Below are positions 24,624-33,431 of a stretch of 45,154 bases of DNA, piece after piece. Source of the DNA: Bacteroidota bacterium (lineage in GTDB: Bacteria; Bacteroidota; Bacteroidia; Bacteroidales; B18-G4); assembly GCA_018831055.1 (NCBI GenBank), contig JAHJRE010000234.1, positions 1 to 45,154 of the forward strand, in the 5' to 3' direction. The notes beneath the pieces are model-generated. The model worked only from the letters and a program-made list of their open reading frames with translations. It did no database searches and had not been told where the DNA came from. A program made the translations under genes and the position numbers. Numbering within the stretch: position 1 is the stretch's first letter; every line of letters begins with the position of its first letter.

Positions 24624-25809
24624 AATGCATTGGCTGGATCCGGGATACGACCGCGCCAATTATCCTGAGAAAAGAAGCGATGGTAGCTTTGTGGTGGATA
24701 AGGCATCGCAAAAATTTGTGAAAATATGGCAGGGGCCCAATCATCCCGGTGTCACAGGAAACATGTCTATCGAACTGACTGTGAGTGGGGATGAGATTAT
24801 AGAGGCAAAAACTCATGTTGGATATCTGCACCGTGGTTTTGAGAAACTTTTTGAACGGAGGAAATATATACAGGTCTTCCCTACCTGCATCCGTATGTGT
24901 GTTGCCGAACCTGATTACAACGAGTATAACCTTGCCGCCGGCGTCGAGGAACTGGGTGGAATAGAGATTCCGGAAGCAGCTTCATGGTTGAGAACCTTAG
25001 TCCTTGAGATGGCACGCCTGCAGTCATTGCTGAGGGTTGTCCCCGGACAGGGCGGGACCACAGGGCTTGGTATCGGTGTACAATGGGGTGTTTATCTTCG
25101 GGATCTTATCCTGGATCGTTTTGAGGAACTGACCGGCGGCCGTGTCTATCATATGTTTATTATCCCGGGTGGTGTCCGGGGCCTGCTCCCATCCGGTTTC
25201 AGAAAAAGGATGAAGGAAAACCTTGCTGATATTGATGAGTTTATCGGTAATATCGATAAAGTGATGTTTAACAATGCCGTTTTTAAAAAGCGAACGGTAG
25301 GTGTTGGAATCATTGATCCCTCCTGGGTAGACAGCTACGGTATAGTAGGCCCCAATGCACGTGCTGCCGGGTTTAAAAGAGATGTGCGAAAGGATTACCC
25401 CTACCTGAAGTATAAGGAACTTGATTTTGACCCTCAGACAGCCACTGAATCGGATATTTACACGCGATCACGCATCCGTTGGCACGATCTGATCATGACA
25501 GTCGATCTGATCCGGCAGATCCTGGATAAAATCCCGGACCAGGGAGATATCAGAGCCAAAACCCCCAATGTGCTTCACTGGAAACTGCCCAAAGGTGAAA
25601 CTTATGTCCGATCCGAATCATCACGTGGGGAATACGGGTTTTACATGGTATCCGACGGATCGGCTTACCCCAGGAGAATCAACCTTCGCGGGCCAAGCTA
25701 TACTCATGCGGTTTCCCTGCTGGAAAAAATGCTGATCGGTGCTAATATTGCTGATGTTGCCAGTATCATGGTTTCCTTGCAAACCTGTCCGCCCGAAATT
25801 GAACGTTAA
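24616..25809 (+). CDS. NuoD/MbxL-like catalytic-type subunit with remnant NiFe-site cysteines
   Basis: The 397-aa protein belongs to the NuoD / group 4 hydrogenase large-subunit family: GPNHPGVTGNM (40-50), GYLHRGFEKLFERRKYIQ (69-86) and DLIMTVDLIRQILDKIP. Hydrogenases need two CxxC motifs for NiFe. Here the N-terminal site is CxxxC (Cys91, Cys95, TCIRMC) and the C-terminal site keeps one Cys (Cys391 in TCPPEIER), so a NiFe centre is unlikely. Complex I relatives lack these cysteines, so this is not a typical NuoD either. An intermediate pattern of this kind is what I recall for archaeal MbxL. The acceptor is unknown. It overlaps the NuoC-like gene by 8 bases. Confidence 0.88.
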   Translation: MNKMHWLDPGYDRANYPEKRSDGSFVVDKASQKFVKIWQGPNHPGVTGNMSIELTVSGDEIIEAKTHVGYLHRGFEKLFERRKYIQVFPTCIRMCVAEPDYNEYNLAAGVEELGGIEIPEAASWLRTLVLEMARLQSLLRVVPGQGGTTGLGIGVQWGVYLRDLILDRFEELTGGRVYHMFIIPGGVRGLLPSGFRKRMKENLADIDEFIGNIDKVMFNNAVFKKRTVGVGIIDPSWVDSYGIVGPNARAAGFKRDVRKDYPYLKYKELDFDPQTATESDIYTRSRIRWHDLIMTVDLIRQILDKIPDQGDIRAKTPNVLHWKLPKGETYVRSESSRGEYGFYMVSDGSAYPRRINLRGPSYTHAVSLLEKMLIGANIADVASIMVSLQTCPPEIER

Positions 25810-25817
25810 CAATCTTA

Positions 25818-27635
25818 ATGAATGACGGTATGAGTTCGATTAAAGATATATTATCCCCGTTTACCGCCTGGAAAAACCTTTTCAAGGAACCGGTGACCAT
25901 CAAAGATCCTTTGAGGGAAAGGCCAGGTGCTCCCCGTTACCGGGGATTTCATAAGAATGATGTGAATGCATGCATAGGATGTGGAACCTGCGAGTCGATT
26001 TGTGAAAATGAAGCCATCGATATGGTGCCTGTGGAAGGATTTAACCCAAAAGATGGCGATAGCGGCCTGCGACCAAGTATCGATTACGGTCGCTGCTGCT
26101 GGTGCGCTTTGTGCGTTGACGTTTGCACAACCGGTTCACTAACCCTGTCGAACGAGTATACCTGGGTGGATACCGATTCGGATAATTTCAGGTTTATACC
26201 CGGTATTGACAGGAAATCATGGGAAAATAATGAGCCTGGCTGGAAAAAACCGGGTAACGGATATGAATTATATGACCTTGAACGGGTGAAGATGGAACAC
26301 CTCGGGCCTGAACAACGCGATGAATCCTTTATCGAAATCATACAAGGTTTCTCGAAAGAACAGGCAGAGAAAGAAGCCGACCGCTGCGTGGAATGTGGTA
26401 TCTGCACTGCTACATGCCCGGCCCACATGGGCATCCCTGAATATATCAAGGCAATCAGAAACAACGACCTCGAGGAAGGATTACGCATTTTGTACGAAAC
26501 AAACCCTCTTCCCGAAATCTGCGGACGTATCTGTACCCATAAATGCGAAAGTGTTTGCTCTCTCAACCACCGTGGTGAACCTATCTCAATACGCTGGCTG
26601 AAAAGATATATTGCCGATCAGAACCCTGCAGAAAAGTATAAGGAGATCCTGGAAACTGACACCGTTAACAAAAATGGAAAGAAGGTAGCCATCATCGGAT
26701 CCGGGCCTTCAGGACTGTCGGCAGCCTACTATTTATCTAAGATGGGATACGAGGTGGAAATCTTTGAAAAATTGCCTCAGGCGGGCGGTATGATGCGATT
26801 TGGAATTCCTGAATACCGTTTACCTTACGACCAGTTGGATAAGGATATAAATTATATTTTATCGCTGGGTGTGAAGATACATTACAACATAACCGTTGGT
26901 AAGGATATCACCCTGGATAAAATGGGAAAAGAATTTGATGCCGTTTTTGCCGGAACCGGTTTGCATCTTGGACGCAGCACCCGTGTTGAAGGAGCAGATC
27001 ATCCGCACGTTTACCAGGCCATTGAACTTCTCCGTAAGATAACCCTTGAGGAAGAGATCCATGTGGCTGAGAAAATTGTGGTTATTGGCGGAGGGAATGT
27101 AGCTATGGATATTACCCGTTCGCTGGCACGCTTGCAAAAGCAGAAATACGGAAAAGTGCAGGTCATCGCTACCAGCCTCGAAGTGGAAGAACAAATGCCT
27201 GCCGATCGTGAAGAAGTGGTAGAAGCGCGTGAGGAAGGAGCCACCATTTTCCCGGGATGGGCCCCGCAGAGAATTGAAATCCGGGATGGTAAGATAACCG
27301 GACTGCATGTTGTCCAATGCTTATCCCTGTTCGATGCCGAAGGTAAATTCAACCCCCAGTGTAACCTGGATAATGCCCGATTCTTCGAGGGAGATATGGT
27401 TGTGGAATCAATCGGACAAGGTATGGATCTGAGCTATATCTCTGAGGATATCAAAGAAGACCTTGAAATGGGACCACGAGGCAGGATAAAGGTTAATGAT
27501 TATTTTCAAACCAGCGTTCCGTGGTTATTTATGGGAGGCGATACTATCCAGGGACCGGATGTTATTCACGGTATTGCCAACGGCCATAAAGCCGCCCTCG
27601 GTATCGATAAATATTTATTTGGCGACAAAAACTAA
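25818..27635 (+). CDS. NuoI-type ferredoxin fused to GltD/PreT-like NAD(P)H flavoprotein
   Basis: The 605-aa protein joins two modules. Residues about 1-125 are NuoI/MbxN-like, with two [4Fe-4S] sites: Cys52/55/58/62 (CIGCGTCESIC) and Cys93/96/99/103. Residues about 150-605 are a glutamate-synthase-small-subunit/PreT-like flavoprotein: Fe-S motifs Cys190/193/196/200 and Cys235/239/243/247, FAD-binding GSGPSGL (294-300), NAD(P)-binding GGGNVAMD (424-431) and FAD-closing GGDTIQGPDVIHG. In related Mbx and complex I operons NuoI is separate, so the fusion wires an NAD(P)H-FAD unit directly to the membrane complex. Nucleotide preference and direction cannot be read from sequence. ATG 25830 is an alternative start. 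Confidence 0.9.
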   Translation: MNDGMSSIKDILSPFTAWKNLFKEPVTIKDPLRERPGAPRYRGFHKNDVNACIGCGTCESICENEAIDMVPVEGFNPKDGDSGLRPSIDYGRCCWCALCVDVCTTGSLTLSNEYTWVDTDSDNFRFIPGIDRKSWENNEPGWKKPGNGYELYDLERVKMEHLGPEQRDESFIEIIQGFSKEQAEKEADRCVECGICTATCPAHMGIPEYIKAIRNNDLEEGLRILYETNPLPEICGRICTHKCESVCSLNHRGEPISIRWLKRYIADQNPAEKYKEILETDTVNKNGKKVAIIGSGPSGLSAAYYLSKMGYEVEIFEKLPQAGGMMRFGIPEYRLPYDQLDKDINYILSLGVKIHYNITVGKDITLDKMGKEFDAVFAGTGLHLGRSTRVEGADHPHVYQAIELLRKITLEEEIHVAEKIVVIGGGNVAMDITRSLARLQKQKYGKVQVIATSLEVEEQMPADREEVVEAREEGATIFPGWAPQRIEIRDGKITGLHVVQCLSLFDAEGKFNPQCNLDNARFFEGDMVVESIGQGMDLSYISEDIKEDLEMGPRGRIKVNDYFQTSVPWLFMGGDTIQGPDVIHGIANGHKAALGIDKYLFGDKN

Positions 27636-27640
27636 TCAAC

Positions 27641-28627
27641 ATGGATGTTTCAGTAAGTTACATGGGATTATCCCTGAAGAGCCCGATTATTGTCGGTAGC
27701 TCATCCCTGACGGAAAATGTGGAAAATTCTATTGCCTACCAAAAAGCTGGCGCTGGTGCCATTGTCTTAAAATCGCTTTTTGAAGAACAGATCCTGCATG
27801 ATGTCGACGAACAACGTCTGAACAATATGTACGGCTCGTTTAACGATCAGGAATACTATGCTATGTATTTCAGTAAAAAGCACAACCTGACTCAATACGT
27901 AAACCTGATCAAAAAAACGAAAGAAGCACTCGATATCCCTGTCATTGCCAGTGTCAATTGTGTGACGGCAGATGAATGGATTGCCTATGCGAAAATGATA
28001 GAAGATGCAGGAGCAGATGCCCTTGAAGTAAACCTCTTCCTGCTCCCGGCCGATGTAGATATCTCCGGCCTGGAAAAAGAAGCTATTTATTTTGAGATCA
28101 TTGAAAAGATCGGAAATGCCATTTCCATTCCCTTTTCCCTGAAAATAAGCTTCTATTTCTCAGGATTGGCCAATTTTGTCTACCAATTATCTAAAACAAA
28201 AGCCTCTGCTGTTGTTTTATTCAACAAGTTTTACAGCCCGGATGTGGATATAGAAAAGGAAAAAGTAATATCAGGAGATGTGCTTAGCTGTAAAGAACTA
28301 AATACCATGACACTGCGATGGATCGGTATCCTGTATGATAAAGTTAATATTGAACTGACGGCTTCCCGTGGCATCTTTACAGGGGAACACGTGATAAAAA
28401 ATCTGCTGGTCGGTGCTCAGGCTGTTCAGGTAGTATCAGCAATTTACAAGGAAGGACCAAAGGCCATTGAATCTATGATGAATACGCTGACTGATTGGAT
28501 GCTCAGGCACAATTATGATACCATTGCAGATTTTCGCGGAAAAGCCAGCCAAAAAAATATAAAAAGGCCTGTACTTTATGAGCGTACCCAATTTATGCGC
28601 TATTTCTCGGATGCAGGGTATAAATAA
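27641..28627 (+). CDS. Dihydroorotate-dehydrogenase-like (PreA-like) FMN protein lacking the active-site Cys
   Basis: The 328-aa protein is a TIM-barrel member of the DHOD/PreA family, with N-terminal LSLKSPIIVGSSSLTEN, PVIASVNC (100-107), and a C-terminal phosphate-binding part around GIFTGEHVIKNLLVGAQAVQVVSAIY. At the catalytic loop, where DHOD has NxSCPN, this protein reads NLFLLP (131-136), so the catalytic Cys is absent and dihydroorotate or pyrimidine oxidation by the usual mechanism is doubtful. It begins 5 bases after the NuoI-GltD fusion. In dihydropyrimidine dehydrogenase a GltD-like and a DHOD-like unit work together, so this pair may form a flavin module for the membrane complex. 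Confidence 0.85.
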   Translation: MDVSVSYMGLSLKSPIIVGSSSLTENVENSIAYQKAGAGAIVLKSLFEEQILHDVDEQRLNNMYGSFNDQEYYAMYFSKKHNLTQYVNLIKKTKEALDIPVIASVNCVTADEWIAYAKMIEDAGADALEVNLFLLPADVDISGLEKEAIYFEIIEKIGNAISIPFSLKISFYFSGLANFVYQLSKTKASAVVLFNKFYSPDVDIEKEKVISGDVLSCKELNTMTLRWIGILYDKVNIELTASRGIFTGEHVIKNLLVGAQAVQVVSAIYKEGPKAIESMMNTLTDWMLRHNYDTIADFRGKASQKNIKRPVLYERTQFMRYFSDAGYK

Positions 28628-28794
28628 TCTTTTCTTCCCTTACTGCTTGTAACAGATCCTGGATTTTATTGCAAAACCATAATTGCAATTATATCTATTT
28701 ATGCGTAATTTTAACGAAATTATCATTTGTCGCAAAGTGAACCATGCACTTGTGAGTTAAAAGTGATGATTCAAAACGTATAAAAATCTGAAAA

Positions 28795-31005
28795 ATGAGA
28801 TCCCTGATATCCTGTTTGGTCATTGCCTTAATTATCCCCTTTTCTTTTTCCCAGAAAAATGTATATAAAGGCAAATATTTTAATGATATTGCTGCATTTT
28901 CAGAATCCCCAGCATTAAGGGATGTTGTACCAATCTCCCCCGAACCCCAAAGAACCATTGCGGAAGAATTCAATCACATGCAAAAAGGGCTTCCGGTTGC
29001 TCCCTATAACGCCAGTCCTATTGTGCGGAATCATATCCTAGATGAACTGAGTAATGATCCTGTGGAAATAATCCATAATTTCGAGGGAGTGGGCAATGTA
29101 AATATGCTTCCCAATCCGGATACAGAAGGCGATGTGGGGATAAATCATTATATACAGATTGTAAAAAGCTCATTTGCCATTTGGGATAAGAGCGGCGATC
29201 TGCTGTATGGTCCGGCGGATAATAAAACTCTTTGGGCTTCACTTCCCGGGCCCTGGCACGATAAAAACTGGACCGATCCAGTTGTCATCTATGACCCCAT
29301 AGCCGACCGTTGGATCGCCACCGCCATGGTTTATGACCTTTACGTGGAATACTGGGAGATGATTGCCGTTTCAACCGGTCCGGATCCGCTCGGCTCATGG
29401 TATTGCTATGCCCTGCACTTTACAGGAATGCCCGATTATCCCAAAGTGGGGGTCTGGTCAGATGGCTATTACCTGACTATCAATGAATATTTTATCTCAA
29501 CCTCTTTTAGCTACCTGGAAGGTGCCGGTTTGCTTGTTTTTAACAGGGATGATATGATCAATGGCAATCCGGACCCCGCTATCCTGCATTTCCTGGCGGA
29601 TGCTCCTACCCAGTTCTTTCTTACTGATCCGGCCAGCTTCCTGCCGGCAGATATTGACGGCCCACCCCCACCTGAAGGCACGCCCCATTACCTGGTTACC
29701 ATCCGTGATGATGCCTGGGGATATGATTTCGACCATATCTGGCTGTGGCAGTGTATTGTTGATTGGGACGATACGGCAAACTGTGTTTTCGAGGAGGTGG
29801 CGAAACTTGAGACTGAGCCTTTTGATGCCAACTGGGACAATGGTGTCGGATGGGTTACCCAACCCAATACGGGTACAAAGCTGCACGGATTGGGTCAGTT
29901 CATGATGTATCGCCTTCAGTACCGCAATTTCGGGGATTACCAGTCGCTGCTTTGCAACCATACCATTGATGTCGGGAATGACCACGCGGCTGTCAGATGG
30001 TATGAGTTACGCAAGCATGATTCCGACTGGGAAATATTTCAGCAAGGAACATTTGCACCTGACGCTGACAGCCGTTGGATGGCAAGCGTTGCAATGGATA
30101 AAGACGGAAACATTGGCCTAGGATATAGTGTTTCCGGGACATCTACCTATCCTTCCATCCGGTTGAGCGGGAGGAACTATTATGATACGCCCGGAACCAT
30201 GACCTTTGCGGAGGCAGAAGTCGTAACAGGTGAAGGAAACCAGGCAACGAATGTCCGATGGGGCGATTACAGCATGATGGGCGTAGACCCCTCGGATGAC
30301 CTTACTTTCTGGTATACCCAGGAGTACCTTCCCTATACAGGATGGAATACCTGGCAAACCCGTATCGCTTCATTTCAGTTGCATAAAAACCTCACGCCTT
30401 CAGCTGACTCCCTGGTCTTTGAAACTATAGAGGAATGTATGGATGGGAAAGAAATTTCCTGGAAAAACAATTCTTCCTATGAGGTTACCATCACAGATAT
30501 TGAACCGGAGGGATATTTTAATGGTCCGGCCGCATGGTACATCGACCCATGGCCAATTTCCCTGCCTGTAATCCTTCAACCGGAAGATTCACTGGTATTT
30601 AAGGTTAAGATTGATTTCCCGACCGATCAAATCCCTGGGTATATTTCAGATACCCTCGACCTGACAACAGATTACAAGGTTCACCGTATCCCTGTTTTTG
30701 TCAATGATGATCTGCTTACAGGGGTTAGAGGTACTCCAGGAAAGGATCATTCACCTGTTGTAATAATCCGCCCCAACCCATTTATAGAGCAAACAGAGAT
30801 ACAGGTTGATCTTTCCGGGCCAGGAATCACTGAAATAATCCTTTACGATATCAGTCTTGTTGAAGCGGGAAAGATCCAGCCTGCAGAATACAAAATGGCC
30901 GGGCAATACCGCTATGACGTGGGTCATGGGCTTCCAAAAGGGGTGTATATTTTGAGAATCCGGTTTCAGGATGAGATCGTTGCAAGGAGGTTGGTTAAAA
31001 TCTGA
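28795..31005 (+). CDS. Large secreted T9SS protein of unknown function
   Basis: The 736-aa protein has a signal peptide ending FSFSQ (about residue 20). Its central 500 residues are rich in Trp, Tyr and Asp with propeller-like stretches (DPIADRWIATAMVYD, GSWYCYALHFTG, PDYPKVGVWSDGYYLTINEY), resembling proteins that carry a sialidase-like or BNR-like fold. A choice-of-anchor or Ig-like segment at about 535-640 follows, then a T9SS sorting domain from about 655 (IIRPNPF, LPKGVYILRIRF and the end RRLVKI). It is probably surface-exposed. No catalytic residues are recognised. The 3' end overlaps the convergent GH95-like gene by 11 bases. Confidence 0.75.
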   Translation: MRSLISCLVIALIIPFSFSQKNVYKGKYFNDIAAFSESPALRDVVPISPEPQRTIAEEFNHMQKGLPVAPYNASPIVRNHILDELSNDPVEIIHNFEGVGNVNMLPNPDTEGDVGINHYIQIVKSSFAIWDKSGDLLYGPADNKTLWASLPGPWHDKNWTDPVVIYDPIADRWIATAMVYDLYVEYWEMIAVSTGPDPLGSWYCYALHFTGMPDYPKVGVWSDGYYLTINEYFISTSFSYLEGAGLLVFNRDDMINGNPDPAILHFLADAPTQFFLTDPASFLPADIDGPPPPEGTPHYLVTIRDDAWGYDFDHIWLWQCIVDWDDTANCVFEEVAKLETEPFDANWDNGVGWVTQPNTGTKLHGLGQFMMYRLQYRNFGDYQSLLCNHTIDVGNDHAAVRWYELRKHDSDWEIFQQGTFAPDADSRWMASVAMDKDGNIGLGYSVSGTSTYPSIRLSGRNYYDTPGTMTFAEAEVVTGEGNQATNVRWGDYSMMGVDPSDDLTFWYTQEYLPYTGWNTWQTRIASFQLHKNLTPSADSLVFETIEECMDGKEISWKNNSSYEVTITDIEPEGYFNGPAAWYIDPWPISLPVILQPEDSLVFKVKIDFPTDQIPGYISDTLDLTTDYKVHRIPVFVNDDLLTGVRGTPGKDHSPVVIIRPNPFIEQTEIQVDLSGPGITEIILYDISLVEAGKIQPAEYKMAGQYRYDVGHGLPKGVYILRIRFQDEIVARRLVKI

Positions 31006-33304
31006 GGGGGGTGGTGAGGGATACTTTTTGCCCTTGCAAGGTCTCTATGATGATGGAGTCATCCTCAATGTAAAATGATTTCTCCCCGGAGATTTTAAAT
31101 TCCCCCTTAAAGGGATTTTTCAGGATTATTTTGCCTCCTCTTTCAGGGGAAATTTCAATCTTTTCAATATTCCCTTCCTTCATTTCAGCAGATATCAAAA
31201 AGCCTCCTTCAGCTCTTAGCTTTGTAAACCGGATATCGACCCATGATGCCGGGATAGCAGGAAACAGGACAACTTTTCCTATATGGCTTTGAAGAAGCAT
31301 CTCCTGTAATCCTGCTGCGAATGCAAAATTGCCTTCGAGTGTGAATGGCCTGTATTTGAAGCTGGAATAACCCCGGTTATATTGCTCCCCGTTAACATGG
31401 AATGAGTTTATGGAACAGAAGTTTTCAGCAAATATTCTCAGAGAATTGGCTGCACCTTCACCATCCAGTGCCCTGGCCTGGATGTTTCCCAGCCAACTGT
31501 AAGAATAACCCACCCAGGCAGCGGTTCCATGATCAAGAAGGTTGTTTATGGATTTGGATACTATATCCCGGGAAGTTTCCCCTTGAGACACATCAATTAG
31601 CCCCAGAGGATGGATAGCCATCAAATGGGAAAAATGTCTGTGGGATTCAGTAAAAGGCATGCCGGGCACTACCATTAAACCTGTTTCTTCATCCACCGCC
31701 AGGTCAGGCCATTCCTTCCCGATACTGTCCCATTTGGCAGCATCTGCTGAATATCCCAATTCCTCCGCCAGCTCGGCTGCTTTTGCAAAAGTCCAATGTA
31801 TCAATGAAAGATCGAAATTGCTGGTTTGGTCAAACCAGGCCTGAGGTGAGTTATCAAAGATTTCAGGACTGGAACTCAAGGGGAGTTTTCTTTTACCGTT
31901 TGAATTTTTTACGGAAAGCTCATCCAGGTGAACTGCTACATCGTGCAGCCAGGGATAGGCTCGTTTTTCCAGGAATTCTTCATCTTTCGAGTAACGCCAG
32001 TGCAGATAAAAGTGTTGAGCCAGCCATGCAGAGACTGTCGGGCCGAATGAATACTGTATCCAGCCTCCCATTGGCTCGCCGGCCAGTGTGCTAACTCCGG
32101 GAACATTCAAACCGTTTGTTCCGAAATACTCTTGAGTATACTTCCTGAAAGCAGGTTTGCAACTCCAAAGCCAATCAAGAAACCCCTTTTCCAGATCCAA
32201 ATGGTTGGAAGAATATGCCGGCCAGTAACTTAGCTGGGTGTTGAGGTCATGGTGAAAGTCTCCTTTCCAGGGAGGAATGTTGCCATTGTCGGCGGTCCAG
32301 ACTGCCTGTAATGAAATAGGAGGGGACCCCTGACGCGCAGTTGATCCGAATTTATACATCTCAAGATACCATTGCCTCTGCAGAACGGAATCGGGGATGA
32401 TAATGCTTGATTGACCCCAGAAATCCCCCCACCACTTTTTATGTGTCGAATAATCGTTATGATATCCTGATTGAAGATGAGAATCCGTTATGTCAGACGC
32501 GTTTTTATTCTCTTCCGATCCAGGGTAAGAAGAGCTGATGCTCCAACATCCGTATTGGGTTTTCGCTGATCTTTGCCATTGGATGGCGATCATATAAGAG
32601 AACCCTCCCCAGCCATCCTGCTCATAAGTAATGTTAGCTTCATTTTCTCTGATTCTGCCTTTGTCATATCCAAGGCTTCCCAGGTTATTCCCGCTTACGG
32701 AGTTCCATTCTCCTGAATCAGTCAATGATTTATACGGCGGAGGCTCCAGTTCCGGTCGTATGGATTGCCCGGTGCCCTCAAACCAATACCAGCCAATCGG
32801 CTCCGTCGCATGGATAAAAGAACAGAACTTTACCCCACTTTCCCACGTGATCTCGCAAAGGGCGTCGTAAACAGATAAACGAACGGATTTTATCTTTCCC
32901 AGAGATGAGATGTCGAATTCAATGGCTCCCGCCGGAATTTTTGTAGGGCCGGGATTAACCTCATAAGGCTGATCAAATAATTTCTGAACCTCCCCATAGT
33001 TATTGTTTTTCCATTGGTCATGTACCCAGGAAAATTTCCACTTTTCCCCGGAAAAGTTTTCAATGGGCCGAAGATCCCATAGATCTGCACGGTCGAGTGA
33101 TATCCTTAACTTCCCGTCGCTCTGCCACAGTAATGCACCCAGCATACCGTTCCCTAAAGGGATGGCTTCATCCCACCGGCTGGCAAGGCTGTCGCTGACA
33201 AGATCATAATCCTGTAAATGACAGGATGGCGATTGCCTGCAACTGTTTGAGGTCGCTAATATCAGGAAATAAACCACTATCAAACCTACCCTGGAAGCAA
33301 TCAT
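30995..33304 (-). CDS. GH95-like glycoside hydrolase lipoprotein
   Basis: The 769-aa product starts with a lipoprotein signal peptide (lipobox SNSC, Cys22). It then has a GH95 N-terminal beta domain (RWDEAIPLGNGMLGALLW, 43-60), an (alpha/alpha)6 catalytic barrel (GDFHHDLNTQLSYWPAY, 348-364) and a C-terminal beta domain. The catalytic acid corresponds to Glu481 in SSSPE, and SHRHFSHLMAIHPL (554-567) is typical of the family. Known GH95 enzymes are alpha-1,2-L-fucosidases or alpha-L-galactosidases. The barrel motif reads DLN (353-355) where characterised fucosidases have two Asn, so the substrate may differ. The frame opens at TTG 33364; ATG 33304 fits the signal peptide better. No SusC/D genes are adjacent. 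Confidence 0.82.
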   Translation of the reverse strand: MIASRVGLIVVYFLILATSNSCRQSPSCHLQDYDLVSDSLASRWDEAIPLGNGMLGALLWQSDGKLRISLDRADLWDLRPIENFSGEKWKFSWVHDQWKNNNYGEVQKLFDQPYEVNPGPTKIPAGAIEFDISSLGKIKSVRLSVYDALCEITWESGVKFCSFIHATEPIGWYWFEGTGQSIRPELEPPPYKSLTDSGEWNSVSGNNLGSLGYDKGRIRENEANITYEQDGWGGFSYMIAIQWQRSAKTQYGCWSISSSYPGSEENKNASDITDSHLQSGYHNDYSTHKKWWGDFWGQSSIIIPDSVLQRQWYLEMYKFGSTARQGSPPISLQAVWTADNGNIPPWKGDFHHDLNTQLSYWPAYSSNHLDLEKGFLDWLWSCKPAFRKYTQEYFGTNGLNVPGVSTLAGEPMGGWIQYSFGPTVSAWLAQHFYLHWRYSKDEEFLEKRAYPWLHDVAVHLDELSVKNSNGKRKLPLSSSPEIFDNSPQAWFDQTSNFDLSLIHWTFAKAAELAEELGYSADAAKWDSIGKEWPDLAVDEETGLMVVPGMPFTESHRHFSHLMAIHPLGLIDVSQGETSRDIVSKSINNLLDHGTAAWVGYSYSWLGNIQARALDGEGAANSLRIFAENFCSINSFHVNGEQYNRGYSSFKYRPFTLEGNFAFAAGLQEMLLQSHIGKVVLFPAIPASWVDIRFTKLRAEGGFLISAEMKEGNIEKIEISPERGGKIILKNPFKGEFKISGEKSFYIEDDSIIIETLQGQKVSLTTPLRF

Positions 33305-33431
33305 ATTCGAAAGAACACTGCTCAATCTTAAAATATGGGTTTTTTGAGTTGTTGTCGTGAACAATTCTTTGTAGATTAAATTTTAAACATACTTATAATG
33401 AAATCTTATGTTGAGTTTTCTTTAGAATTGA

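Noticed and set aside
16926-25809. Annotating the operon as plain NADH dehydrogenase (complex I)
   Set aside because: NuoA, J, E, F and G homologues are absent, Mrp-type E, F, G and B subunits are present, and the NuoB- and NuoD-like subunits have atypical cysteine patterns.
24616-25809. A group 4 NiFe hydrogenase large subunit
   Set aside because: Both CxxC motifs required for NiFe are incomplete (CxxxC and a single C-terminal Cys), so hydrogenase activity is not supported.
26084-26566. 160-aa minus-strand frame inside the NuoI-GltD gene
   Set aside because: It overlaps a motif-rich coding region on the other strand; composition is that of an antisense shadow.
27641-28627. Pyrimidine biosynthesis gene pyrD
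   Set aside because: The active-site loop lacks the catalytic Cys/Ser, and the gene sits at the end of a redox-complex operon rather than with pyrimidine genes.
28628-28794. A terminator or RNA element after the oxidoreductase operon
   Set aside because: No stem followed by a T-run could be found in these 167 bases; the end of the operon transcript remains undefined.
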